From contig NZ_AUZM01000062.1 of NCBI RefSeq assembly GCF_000478195.2, positions 1 through 36,524 of the forward strand: 36,524 bases of DNA, in the 5' to 3' direction. A program made the position numbers and the translations under genes. Of this stretch, positions 8,255 through 16,471 are shown piece after piece. The first letter of the stretch is position 1. Each line of letters starts with the position of its first letter. The notes beneath the pieces are model-generated. The model was given only the letters and a program-made list of their open reading frames with translations. It searched no databases and was not told where the DNA came from. The stretch comes from Lyngbya aestuarii BL J. GTDB taxonomy: Bacteria; Cyanobacteriota; Cyanobacteriia; Cyanobacteriales; Microcoleaceae.

Positions 8255-9637
8255 TTAACTCCAGCCTATTTTAACTGCAATAAATAGGAAAAACATCGCT
8301 CCTAAACATAGAGAAACCATTAACGGCATAATCCAACGTAGCCAAATTTCATAGGGGATTTTAGCGATAGAAAGAACCCCCATTGTTACGCCACTGGTGG
8401 GGATAATCAGATTATTTAAACCATCTCCCATTTGAAAGGCTAAGACTGCGGTTTGTCGGGAAATTCCGAGTAAATCACTCAATGGTGCCATAATCGGCAT
8501 GGTTAACGCCGCTTGTCCGGAACCCGAGGGAACAAAGAAGTTTAAAATCGCTTGAAACCAAAACATTGCTTGTACCGAAATCACCGCAGGTAAACTTTCA
8601 ACAGTTTGGGTAATTTGAAATAAAATAGTATCGATAATTTTCCCTTCTGTGGCAACAATTAAAATTCCCTTACAAAATCCCACAATTAAACAAGCCATCA
8701 TCATTTCTTTTGCCCCCTCGACAAAAGCGTTGGTGGTTTGAGAAAGAGAAAGTCCGCCAATTAATGACGAAAAAATTCCTAATCCCAAGAATAATCCGGC
8801 GATTTCGGTAATATACCATCCTTGAGTGGTGACTCCCCAAGCTAAGATTAAAATAGTCAGTAAAAACAGAATTAAAACAATAATTCTATTAACCGTTAGG
8901 GGATAGTCTCGAACTTTTACTTCTAATATTTTTGTCGTTTTCAGAGAATATAAAAGACTATTTTCCCGATTAACATCTTGACGATAAATATACCACAAAA
9001 TATAAGCGATCGCCATCAGAGAAAATACAGCCCAAACCAAAAGTCTGTAACGAATTCCGCTAAACAGTGGAACTTGAGCAATTCCTTGAGCAACTCCAAC
9101 GGTAAACGGGTTTAAAAATGCTCCAGCAAAGCCGACACCAGCCCCCACAAAAGGAATAGCAACTCCGGTGATTGTATCATAACCCAAAGCTTGCGCTAAG
9201 GGAATTGTGATTAATACAAAAACTAAGACTTCTTCACTCATACCAAAACTCGCCCCACAGAAAGAAAATGCGAGAATTAATCCCGGAATAATTAGCCATT
9301 TATACGCCGGATTTCTAACAGTTAAACGAACTAATTTTTCTAATCCTGCATCGATAGAACCTGTAGCGTTTACCAAGCCAAATGCACCCCCAACAAAAAA
9401 AATAAAAGCAATCACTTCAGCCGCCGAAATAAATCCTTTGATGGGAGCAATAAAAAAGCTAAAAATACTTTGAGGTGAAGACTCTATAACTTGATAAGAA
9501 CCCGGAACAACAAGACTACGATTTCCGACTATTTCTCGCACATATTCTCCGGCTGGAATAATCCAAGTTAGAACAATAATCAAAATAAGAATACCAGAAG
9601 AAATGACAAGCGTATCTGGTAGTTTAAATTTTTTCAT
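8255..9637 (-). CDS. YfcC/DcuC-family membrane transporter
   Basis: A 460-aa polytopic membrane protein with about 12 hydrophobic helices. The start (PDTLVISSGILILI...TWIIPAGEY), the central CGASFGMSEEVLVFVLITIPLA and the C-terminal FFVPSGSGQAALTMPIMAPLSDLLG are typical of the YfcC branch of the C4-dicarboxylate carrier superfamily (DcuC/ArsB-like fold). Relatives are annotated variously as amino-acid antiporters or dicarboxylate carriers; the substrate cannot be read from the sequence. It starts 10 bases after gpsA ends, so the two are very likely one transcript. The family is not universal in cyanobacteria, which hints at acquisition, but base composition looks like its neighbours. Confidence 0.85.
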   Translation of the reverse strand: MKKFKLPDTLVISSGILILIIVLTWIIPAGEYVREIVGNRSLVVPGSYQVIESSPQSIFSFFIAPIKGFISAAEVIAFIFFVGGAFGLVNATGSIDAGLEKLVRLTVRNPAYKWLIIPGLILAFSFCGASFGMSEEVLVFVLITIPLAQALGYDTITGVAIPFVGAGVGFAGAFLNPFTVGVAQGIAQVPLFSGIRYRLLVWAVFSLMAIAYILWYIYRQDVNRENSLLYSLKTTKILEVKVRDYPLTVNRIIVLILFLLTILILAWGVTTQGWYITEIAGLFLGLGIFSSLIGGLSLSQTTNAFVEGAKEMMMACLIVGFCKGILIVATEGKIIDTILFQITQTVESLPAVISVQAMFWFQAILNFFVPSGSGQAALTMPIMAPLSDLLGISRQTAVLAFQMGDGLNNLIIPTSGVTMGVLSIAKIPYEIWLRWIMPLMVSLCLGAMFFLFIAVKIGWS

Positions 9638-9647
9638 GGGATAATTT

Positions 9648-10652
9648 TTACAGTTTAGGGGGAATTGTTTTTTCGGAGAATTCAGGCTTTAAGTCTCGTT
9701 CCATTAACGCTTCTACAGCTTCTTGGGGAGAAATTTGATTGTTTAATAATCGATAAACCTGTCCAGAAATCGGAACATTAATCTGTTCTCGACGAGCAAT
9801 TTCAATTAAAACATTCGTTGTATTAACCCCTTCTGCTGTACTCCCTAAATCTGATAAAACCTGTTCTAAAGTTTTACCTTGGGCGAGTCCATAACCAACC
9901 CGATAATTCCGACTTAAATCACTACTACACGTTGTTAACATATCTCCTAAACCAGATAACCCAAAAAAGGTTTCTGTCTGTCCACCGAGATGTGTTCCAA
10001 TTCTAATAATTTCGGGTAAAGCCCGAGTTAATAATCCGGCTTTAGCATTCATTCCTAAGTGTAAACCATCACAAACTCCAGCCGCGATCGCCATCACATT
10101 TTTGAGAGTTCCGCCTAACTCTGTTCCCACCGGATCAGAACTGGTATAAACTCGAAAACGTTTAGAAGAAAACACTTGCTGCACAATTTTTGCTGCGTTA
10201 ATATCTTCACTGGCAACCACAGTAGTAGCCGGTAATTCTTGTTCAATTTCTTTGGATAGGTTCGGCCCAGAAAGCACAACAATGGGATGATCAGAACACC
10301 GACTCGACCAAATTTGTGAAGGGGTAAACGTTGTCTCTGTATCCAGCCCTTTTGTTGCCGTAACAATCGGAATATTCTCTTTTAATTTGATGCTTTGAAT
10401 TTGAGTTGAAGTTGGGGAAACTCCGGGCATAGAAACCGCAGAAAGCACTAAATCTACATCCGCAACCACTTCCTCTATCGAATTCCCTAAACTAGGCGAC
10501 CAAATCCGAACTTGATGACCCTTATACCGAGCTAAACCTGCGAGTGCAGAACCCCAAGCACCTGCCCCTAAAATCGCTAAAACTTTGGGCGGAGAACTCA
10601 AAGATGAATTGAGATTTTCTGAAGTCTTTGTATTGAGATTAGATGGCATCAT
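9648..10652 (-). CDS. gpsA: Glycerol-3-phosphate dehydrogenase [NAD(P)+]
   Basis: A 334-aa cytoplasmic enzyme reducing dihydroxyacetone phosphate to sn-glycerol 3-phosphate for membrane lipids. The dinucleotide-binding motif is ILGAGAWGSALA (about 27-38). SGPNLSKEI (about 130) and ELGGTLKNVMAIAAG (about 180-194, with the catalytic Lys) follow, and the C-terminal domain carries GLSGLGDMLTTCSS and SRNYRVG. The N-terminal domain lacks about 40 residues found in E. coli GpsA between the glycine loop and DLVLSAV; from memory this is normal for cyanobacterial GpsA. The first about 22 residues are a Ser/Asn-rich extension. Two adjacent ATGs (10652, 10649) could both serve as start. Confidence 0.93.
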   Translation of the reverse strand: MMPSNLNTKTSENLNSSLSSPPKVLAILGAGAWGSALAGLARYKGHQVRIWSPSLGNSIEEVVADVDLVLSAVSMPGVSPTSTQIQSIKLKENIPIVTATKGLDTETTFTPSQIWSSRCSDHPIVVLSGPNLSKEIEQELPATTVVASEDINAAKIVQQVFSSKRFRVYTSSDPVGTELGGTLKNVMAIAAGVCDGLHLGMNAKAGLLTRALPEIIRIGTHLGGQTETFFGLSGLGDMLTTCSSDLSRNYRVGYGLAQGKTLEQVLSDLGSTAEGVNTTNVLIEIARREQINVPISGQVYRLLNNQISPQEAVEALMERDLKPEFSEKTIPPKL

Positions 10653-10833
10653 AAATTCACCAATAGAAAAGCAGGATTTAATGATTGAGTTAAATCTAAA
10701 ATATACCTTACATATACAGAACTCGCAGGAAAGGCAATGCTATCAAAGAAAAGAACGAATATAGAGATCACACCGATCACCGCTCCCTCCGACCCAGGGC
10801 AAGTACAGAATTAAATTTTATTTAAGCCAAACA

Positions 10834-12669
10834 ATGAACTATCAACCCATTCAAAATTACGGCATAATTGGCAATATGTACACCACCGCCTTGGTGGGAC
10901 GCAATGGCTCAATAGACTGGTTTTGTTTTCCAAATCACGACTCCCCCAGTGTATTTGCATCAATTTTAGATCAAGATAAAGGCGGATATTTTCAAATTGT
11001 CCCTGCTGTTCCTGATGTTACTCAAAAACAACTTTATTGGCCGGAAAGTAATATTCTCGTTACCCGTTTTTTAACCTCCGATGGTGTGGGTGAAATTATC
11101 GATTTTATGCCTGTCGGTTTAAGAGAAGATGAAATTGGCTATCATTCTCTGATCCGAGAAGTGCGAGTCGTTCGGGGTAGCATGACCTTTATTGCCGAAT
11201 GTGAACCCGCTTTCAACTACTGTCGCGACGAACACGAAATCGACATCACCCCCAAAGGTGCCTGTTTCTACTCCTCAACGCTGAATTTGGGACTTGCTAC
11301 CGATATTCCCCTCGAACCGAAAAACAAAGGGGTCTGTGCCAAATTTACTTTAGAAGCGGGAGAAATCGCCGTCTTCGTCTTACAAGGAACTGAATCTGGG
11401 GCGGGTTGTGGTTTACCGATTAAGCCTTCCCAAGCCACAGAATTATTTAAGCATACGGTCAACTATTGGCGAAACTGGCTGTCTAAATGTACTTATCGGG
11501 GACGTTGGCGGGAGATGGTCGAACGTTCGGCGTTACTCTTAAAACTCCTGACTTTTGAACCAACAGGTGCGATTATTGCCGCTCCAACCTGTAGTTTACC
11601 AGAAGGGATTGGCGGAGAACGAAACTGGGATTATCGTTATACGTGGATACGAGATGGAGCCTTTACCTTATATGGCTTGATGCGAATTGGCTTCACAGAA
11701 GAAGCAGAGAAATTCATGGGATGGATAGAAGATCGGTGTAAAGAACTCAATCCTGATGGTACACTACAAATTGTTTATGGGATTGATGGTCGTCATGTTC
11801 TGACTGAAGAAACCCTCGATCATTTAGAAGGATATCGCCAATCAAGTCCAGTTCGGATTGGGAATGAAGCCTACACCCAACGTCAGTTAGATATCTACGG
11901 CGAGTTGATGGATTCGGTTTATTTGTACAATAAATATGGCACTCCGATTTCCTATGAACTTTGGTCCCAATTGCGAAAACTAATTAACTGGGTTTGCGAT
12001 AACTGGCACATGAAAGACCAGGGAATTTGGGAAATGCGGGGCGATGAACAAGCTTTTGTCTATTCTCGTTTGATGTGTTGGGTTGCGCTAGATCGGGCGA
12101 TACGACTGGCTGACAAACGTTCTTTTCCGGCTGAACGTCTACGCTGGTTAGATATTCGTGACAAAATCTATGAAGAGATTATGGAAAAAGGCTGGAACGA
12201 AGAACGACAAGCCTTTATGCAATATTACGGCAGTGATACCCTCGATGCCGCGAATTTAATCATGCCTTTAGTGTTTTTCCTCTCTCCGACTGATCCGCGA
12301 ATGTTGAAAACCATTGAAGCTATTAATAAACCGCCAGATCAGGGAGGATTGGTTTCAGATAATCTCGTTTATCGCTACAACGTTGATGAAACCCATGACG
12401 GTTTAGAAGGGGAAGAAGGAACATTTAATATTTGTACATTCTGGTTAGTTGAAGCCCTGACTCGCGCCGGACATCTCGATCAAAAACGTTTAGAATCAGC
12501 CCGTTTGATGTTTGAAGGAATGATCGGTTATGCTAACCATCTTGGACTCTTTGCTGAAGAAACTGGCCCGACAGGAGAAGCGCTCGGCAATTTTCCCCAA
12601 GCCTTTACGCATTTAGCTTTGATTAGTGCGGCATGGAACCTCAACAAAGCCCTTGGAGAGCATGAATAG
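10834..12669 (+). CDS. Glycoside hydrolase family 15 protein (glucoamylase/trehalase-like)
   Basis: A 611-aa inverting glycosidase, cytoplasmic by lack of a signal. The N-terminal beta-sandwich region begins [25 protein letters not shown], typical of the bacterial GH15 group. The (alpha/alpha)6 barrel holds [20 protein letters not shown] (about 262-281) and, near 525-531, GEEGTF with the expected catalytic acid. Relatives hydrolyse alpha-1,4/1,6-glucans or trehalose; substrate cannot be chosen from sequence. No trehalose or glycogen genes are adjacent. gpsA diverges from it across 181 bases (10653-10833). A hairpin terminator follows the stop. Confidence 0.9.
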   Translation: MNYQPIQNYGIIGNMYTTALVGRNGSIDWFCFPNHDSPSVFASILDQDKGGYFQIVPAVPDVTQKQLYWPESNILVTRFLTSDGVGEIIDFMPVGLREDEIGYHSLIREVRVVRGSMTFIAECEPAFNYCRDEHEIDITPKGACFYSSTLNLGLATDIPLEPKNKGVCAKFTLEAGEIAVFVLQGTESGAGCGLPIKPSQATELFKHTVNYWRNWLSKCTYRGRWREMVERSALLLKLLTFEPTGAIIAAPTCSLPEGIGGERNWDYRYTWIRDGAFTLYGLMRIGFTEEAEKFMGWIEDRCKELNPDGTLQIVYGIDGRHVLTEETLDHLEGYRQSSPVRIGNEAYTQRQLDIYGELMDSVYLYNKYGTPISYELWSQLRKLINWVCDNWHMKDQGIWEMRGDEQAFVYSRLMCWVALDRAIRLADKRSFPAERLRWLDIRDKIYEEIMEKGWNEERQAFMQYYGSDTLDAANLIMPLVFFLSPTDPRMLKTIEAINKPPDQGGLVSDNLVYRYNVDETHDGLEGEEGTFNICTFWLVEALTRAGHLDQKRLESARLMFEGMIGYANHLGLFAEETGPTGEALGNFPQAFTHLALISAAWNLNKALGEHE

Positions 12670-12694
12670 TAATATTATCTATTTTTAACAGCAG

Positions 12695-12727
12695 GTAGGA
12701 TGGGTAATGTCTATCCTACTTTTTTTC
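12695..12727 (+). terminator. Rho-independent terminator after the GH15 gene
   Basis: Stem GTAGGAT (12695-12701) / ATCCTAC (12713-12719), 11-nt loop, then a run of T broken by one C. The loop contains GGGTAATG, which recurs in related hairpins at about 13875 and, diverged, at 13949-13967. Confidence 0.85.
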
Positions 12728-13175
12728 TTCTTTTTTTACATAACCCCCCCTTTTGTAAAGCTCACGGTTCCGATCAAGGTTTAAATTTAAAGATTCCGTA
12801 AAAACACGGTTGAGGTATTGCCGTATTAGAGTTAATCCGATTAGTATGATGCTGTTCATAACTTTCTTTTAGCAGAACTCCTGATTTAAATAACCAGTCA
12901 CAGGGGAAAGCGAGCAGTTCATCAAGATTCAGATTAAAAGTAGGGTTTGGTGTTTGGGTGAAATCACAATATTTTTACCCCCTACAATCGATTGTCAAAA
13001 AAGTCTAACCCCCTAATTGTGTGAGTTTAAGTCGGGAAAGACGCAGTTAACCTGATACTTTTAGGTTGACAGGGAGAGATTCAAACGAACTTCAAGGGTT
13101 ATAAATTACCCCAAATTTAAGGTGAATGTATAAGTCACCTTGTTAACCACTTCTACCTAATTTTCTCATCTAACT
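12728..13175. other. Long intergenic region before a PEP-CTERM gene
   Basis: No open frame here looks coding. Contents seen: a C-run near 12743 resembling part of the 6217 repeat, a perfect 12-bp palindrome ACAATCGATTGT at 12984-12995, a short inverted repeat AACCT/AGGTT at 13049-13053/13063-13067, and the hairpin at 13119-13141 listed separately. The region is AT-rich and probably holds the promoter and leader of the gene at 13176. Confidence 0.5.
13119..13141 (+). promoter_or_regulatory. Perfect inverted repeat 34 bases upstream of a PEP-CTERM gene
   Basis: Arms AAGGTGA (13119-13125) and TCACCTT (13135-13141), 7 bp each, separated by 9 bases. From its position this is either an operator or a hairpin in the 5' leader. 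No T-run follows, so it is not a terminator. Confidence 0.5.
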
Positions 13176-13787
13176 ATGAACTTTAAAAATATCTTCACTC
13201 AGGCTACATCTACCGTAGCTACAGCCGTTGTTTTGTCTGCTGCGATCGCTTTTGAAGCACCCAAAGCACAAGCTGCAACTTTTGAATGGGGTTTTTCTAA
13301 CGTTGTTGGTGGAATAGAAGGAACCGTTTCAGGAACACTCGAAGTAGAAGAAGGAGATGGTGTTTCAGCAACATCTGTTATCCTAACCTCTACTACAAAT
13401 CCAATATTTGATTCTTTAGTTGGATTTGATTTTACGACGCTCCCTAATTTCTCGAATCTATTTAACGTTGAAGGGAAAAAGATCACAGCATCACTTTTTG
13501 CAACTGACTTTTTTAGCAATACAACTAACCTGAGTCTAGAATTTAATTCGGAAGAATTCGGAGATATAGATAGCCAAAATCTAGCTTTACTAACAATCGC
13601 TGGAAATGCCTTTGAGGTTTGTACTGAAGATTGTTTACAAACTGCTGAACTGTTTGGAGACAATACAGGAGAAACTCAGTTTGCTCCCACTTTCAAAGCC
13701 GTACCGGAAGCGTCACCTGCAACCGGATTATTAGTAGTATTTGGATTGATTGGAGTCAATCATATTCGGAAAACAATTCGTCATTAA
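13176..13787 (+). CDS. Secreted PEP-CTERM-like protein, unknown function
   Basis: A 203-aa exported protein. A Sec signal peptide spans residues 1-33, with predicted cleavage after AQA. The mature part (34-170) is acidic and Thr/Ser/Asn/Phe-rich, likely beta-sheet. It holds one cysteine pair, VCTEDC. The C-terminus has the tripartite sorting layout: VPEAS near 176-180, a hydrophobic stretch TGLLVVFGLIGV, and a basic end HIRKTIRH. PEP-CTERM tails are cut by exosortase in exopolysaccharide-producing bacteria; here the third residue of PEP is Ala. I do not recognise a named domain. A minus-strand frame across most of the gene is a shadow. Confidence 0.82.
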   Translation: MNFKNIFTQATSTVATAVVLSAAIAFEAPKAQAATFEWGFSNVVGGIEGTVSGTLEVEEGDGVSATSVILTSTTNPIFDSLVGFDFTTLPNFSNLFNVEGKKITASLFATDFFSNTTNLSLEFNSEEFGDIDSQNLALLTIAGNAFEVCTEDCLQTAELFGDNTGETQFAPTFKAVPEASPATGLLVVFGLIGVNHIRKTIRH

Positions 13788-14088
13788 TACGATGAATAAT
13801 GCTGATCTTATTAGTGCGTTATAAGCTGCATTTAGTCATCTGAAAAAACAAGAAAAATCGTTATAAGTTGGGGTGGGTAATGCTCTTCCGATCTTTTTAT
13901 CTTAAGCAAAGAAGCTACCTTAAAAACAAGCAAAATAGTTAGAGATTGGGATAGGTATTGCCCATCCTGATATTTCAATAAAAATTGTTAGGAATTGAAT
14001 TGTAAAATTCCGTAAAGTTTTTCAGTTTTCAGGAACAAACTACACTATCCTAATAGGCAAGTTAAGACCTTTCTCTGAGGATCGATTG
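13788..14088. other. Intergenic region with two related hairpin-like elements
   Basis: No gene seen. GTTGGGGTGGGTAATGC around 13867-13883, followed by CTTCC and a T-rich stretch, and GGATAGG/CCCATCC at 13949-13955/13961-13967 are variants of the terminator hairpin at 12695. One or both may end transcription from the gene at 13176. The remainder is AT-rich and probably holds the promoter of the next gene; GAGGA at 14077-14081 is its ribosome site. Confidence 0.5.
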
Positions 14089-14841
14089 ATGTTATTAAAA
14101 CCTTCTGTTAACGTGCTGTTAACTTCTATTTTTACCTCAGCGTTTGCTTTGGTAGGAACTGCGGCGAATGCGTTAACTTTAAATAGTTCTTCGGGAAGTT
14201 GGAGTAATCCCATCGGTGGAGAATTTATTCAATATCAAACGATAGGCAAAGAAAACCAAATTCGTTGGGGTGACTCTTTGGGTTTGGGAGAACAAAGTGG
14301 ACTCGGGTTTACCGGGGTTGATGCGACAGAACTTGAACTCGAAAACGTTTTTGAAATTGGAACGTTGAGTCATTTCAATAATGTTATCTACGGAAATACA
14401 GCCGCCTCTGCGGTTAATTTAACTCTGGATTTAGACTTTGTTGAATTGGGGATGAAAACCTTTGATTTTAACTTAGAAATTGACGAAACTCCCAATGATG
14501 GAAACTGTATGTATTACAGTGTCAGTAACGACTGTTCCGACAAGATTTCCTTTCCAACTGCTTTCTCACCGGAAAGCTTTGAAATCGATGGAGTTAGCTA
14601 TACTTTATCCTTAGTTGGCTTTAGTTATGGTGCTGATCAATCTATTCTCAGTGATTTTATTTCCCAAGAAAAAATGACATCAGAAGCCATTTTATATGGG
14701 AAAATTACAGCAGTTGAAAACCTAACAGCATTTTCTACACAGCCAGGAAAACAAGTTTCCGAACCGCAAACACTGGGCGGTATTTTAGCTTTGGGCTTAA
14801 TCTTAACTAATCGGATTTTAAAACGAGATTGGTTAAAATAG
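14089..14841 (+). CDS. Secreted PEP-CTERM-like protein, choice-of-anchor-K / THxN-like
   Basis: A 250-aa exported protein. The signal peptide (about 1-28) ends at ANA. The mature region contains GTLSHFNNVIYGNTAASAVNL (split across about 94-113), resembling the motif of cyanobacterial choice-of-anchor-K / THxN PEP-CTERM proteins, a beta-rich surface domain of unknown function. A cysteine pair lies at NCMYYSVSNDC. The C-terminal signal is SEPQT near 224, a hydrophobic helix GGILALGLILTNRIL and basic KRDWLK; Ser stands where the first Pro is usual. The start is ATG 14089 with GAGGA seven bases upstream; the TTG just before it at 14086 is less likely. The last 35 bases overlap the 3' end of the convergent gene. 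Confidence 0.8.
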   Translation: MLLKPSVNVLLTSIFTSAFALVGTAANALTLNSSSGSWSNPIGGEFIQYQTIGKENQIRWGDSLGLGEQSGLGFTGVDATELELENVFEIGTLSHFNNVIYGNTAASAVNLTLDLDFVELGMKTFDFNLEIDETPNDGNCMYYSVSNDCSDKISFPTAFSPESFEIDGVSYTLSLVGFSYGADQSILSDFISQEKMTSEAILYGKITAVENLTAFSTQPGKQVSEPQTLGGILALGLILTNRILKRDWLK

Positions 14842-16114
14842 TATTCATTTTGTTGCCACATTCAATGTACTCTCTTTGGGGAATAGATTCGCCCATAATT
14901 CCCGCCCCGGCGTTTAAATGAATGCTATTTCCGTATTGATAAGCTGAACGAATCGGAATCGCAAAATCAGCTTGTCCTTCCCCGTTTAACCAACCAATCG
15001 CCCCTGCATAAATCCCTCTGGGTGTATCTTCTAAACGATCAATCCAAGCAATCGCCTGACTTTTTTCAATTCCTGAAACTGTAATCGCTGGAAACAACGC
15101 TTTTAAAGCATCCCAAGGTGTTTTATCCGCTTGTAGTTGTCCGACAACATGAGAGGATAAATGTTGAACATAAGGATATTGTTTCACCTGCATAAAATCT
15201 GATATTTTCACCGTATTTTCAACACAAATTCCGCTCATTTCTTGTTGAACCAATAAAATTGAAAGGGCGTGTTCTTTGACTTCTTTCGCATCCGTAAAGA
15301 GTTCTCGCTGAAGCTGCTGATCTTCTTCTAAATTCTTCCCTCTAGGTCGAGTTCCCGCCAAAGGATTTGTGACTATCCAATGATCAGCATGAATTTCCAT
15401 TAAAATTTCTGGACTAAATCCAACCCCTTGCACTTCTCCAAGCTGAAAACAATAGGAACGTGCAGAATGATTTCTTTGATAACCGAGTGTATAAGTCCCT
15501 AAAAGATCAAGTTCTCCCGAAAATTTAATCGAACGACAAATAATTGCTTTTTGTAGTTCTCTGGCTTGAATCGCTTGAATTAATTGTTCAACTTTTTGAA
15601 TATATTGTTGTTTTTCCGTAAAATGCAATTCAGGTATTGTCGTCGGAGAATAGGATTTTGAAGCCGTTTCTAGTTCACAGATGGCTTGTAACTTAGATAA
15701 ATGATTTAAACTTTTGATATAAACTCCTTCTGAGGTGATGCGGAGTTCAGTTTCAGGGACAAAAAAATACAGTAGAGGTTGATTAATTGCTTTGGTATAG
15801 GGATAATAGAAACGAGCCATATCAAAGCTAATATAACCGTAGGCTGTCCAATTCTCAATCTGTAAGTTGGCAAATGCTGATTCGACTTGTTTGAAGGGAT
15901 CGTGGATGGGTTGAAATTGCAGTTGATCTAAACTCTGAATTGAAAGTTCTTCTAGACTAACAGAGATGACAGCTAAAGCATTAGCCGCGATGCGAACCTC
16001 CTGTTGCTGGTGGTACATCATATAATCAAAAAATAGTCCAGATTCTAGCAGATTTTGCAACAAAATCAGGGAGTCTCTTTGACCAGGGATAAATCGTTCT
16101 TGATAAGTCAGCAT
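14807..16114 (-). CDS. Salicylate synthase / isochorismate synthase family enzyme
   Basis: A 435-aa chorismate-utilising enzyme resembling mycobacterial MbtI, Irp9 and YbtS along its length. The water-activating lysine of isochorismate/salicylate synthases is present (Lys189 in LQKAIICRS; anthranilate synthases lack it). So is the general acid Glu236 in GFSPEIL (MbtI Glu252). Mg2+ ligands appear in KEVKEHA (Glu278, Glu281) and in GESIPQREYIE (Glu415, Glu418 region). NPLAGTRPRG (250-259), FPAITVSGIEK and CPRG-like TPRGIYAGAIGW also fit. Salicylate synthases make isochorismate and eliminate pyruvate to give salicylate; some relatives stop at isochorismate for phylloquinone. No men genes and no siderophore synthetase are nearby, so the pathway is open. 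Its 3' end overlaps the neighbour by 35 bases. Confidence 0.82.
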   Translation of the reverse strand: MLTYQERFIPGQRDSLILLQNLLESGLFFDYMMYHQQQEVRIAANALAVISVSLEELSIQSLDQLQFQPIHDPFKQVESAFANLQIENWTAYGYISFDMARFYYPYTKAINQPLLYFFVPETELRITSEGVYIKSLNHLSKLQAICELETASKSYSPTTIPELHFTEKQQYIQKVEQLIQAIQARELQKAIICRSIKFSGELDLLGTYTLGYQRNHSARSYCFQLGEVQGVGFSPEILMEIHADHWIVTNPLAGTRPRGKNLEEDQQLQRELFTDAKEVKEHALSILLVQQEMSGICVENTVKISDFMQVKQYPYVQHLSSHVVGQLQADKTPWDALKALFPAITVSGIEKSQAIAWIDRLEDTPRGIYAGAIGWLNGEGQADFAIPIRSAYQYGNSIHLNAGAGIMGESIPQREYIECGNKMNTILTNLVLKSD

Positions 16115-16471
16115 TGAGTATAGATTTAAAGTACACCAAGCCCGTTAATGGTGTTTGGGATTAAAGTTTCAATTTTTTTAATGTACCATTTGCACCAGTT
16201 CGGTTCTGATTAAAAACTGTTGCAGATTTCAATCAGTTCAGAGATTTTTTCTCCTGAGAACGATTTCTAGGCTAAGTTCCTATGGTTAGAATTGATCCAA
16301 GCAACTGAAGTGAAGCGACGGGTCAACTAGAATTTCAGGCAGTGACCTTAGCATTCTCGTGAACATCTGTCAAGCAAACTTAGTCAACAAACTGATCTGA
16401 ACTTTGAGAATTGTACTGATTAGAGAAAATCGGCTGAATAAGATTATACAGTTCTATTAAACGAACGAGAT
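16115..16471. other. Divergent intergenic region, no gene seen
   Basis: 357 bases between the salicylate synthase (minus) and the CHAT protein (plus). Both promoters should lie here. GATTATACAG at 16443-16452 could be a -10 for the plus gene. On the minus strand TATACT lies only a few bases before the ATG, too close for a leadered promoter. No Fur-like 19-bp palindrome was seen by eye. Confidence 0.4.

Noticed and set aside
13199-13663. 154-aa minus-strand open frame opposite the first PEP-CTERM gene
   Set aside because: It mirrors a gene with a clear signal peptide and C-terminal sorting end; its own translation is Ser/Lys-rich without any domain, and it has no ribosome site.
14807-16114. 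Anthranilate synthase component I or aminodeoxychorismate synthase
   Set aside because: Lys189 at the water-activating position, the overall match to MbtI and the absence of a glutamine amidotransferase partner favour salicylate/isochorismate synthase.
16115-16250. Fur box before the salicylate synthase
   Set aside because: Expected if the enzyme served a siderophore, but no GATAATGATAATCATTATC-like palindrome was found by eye.
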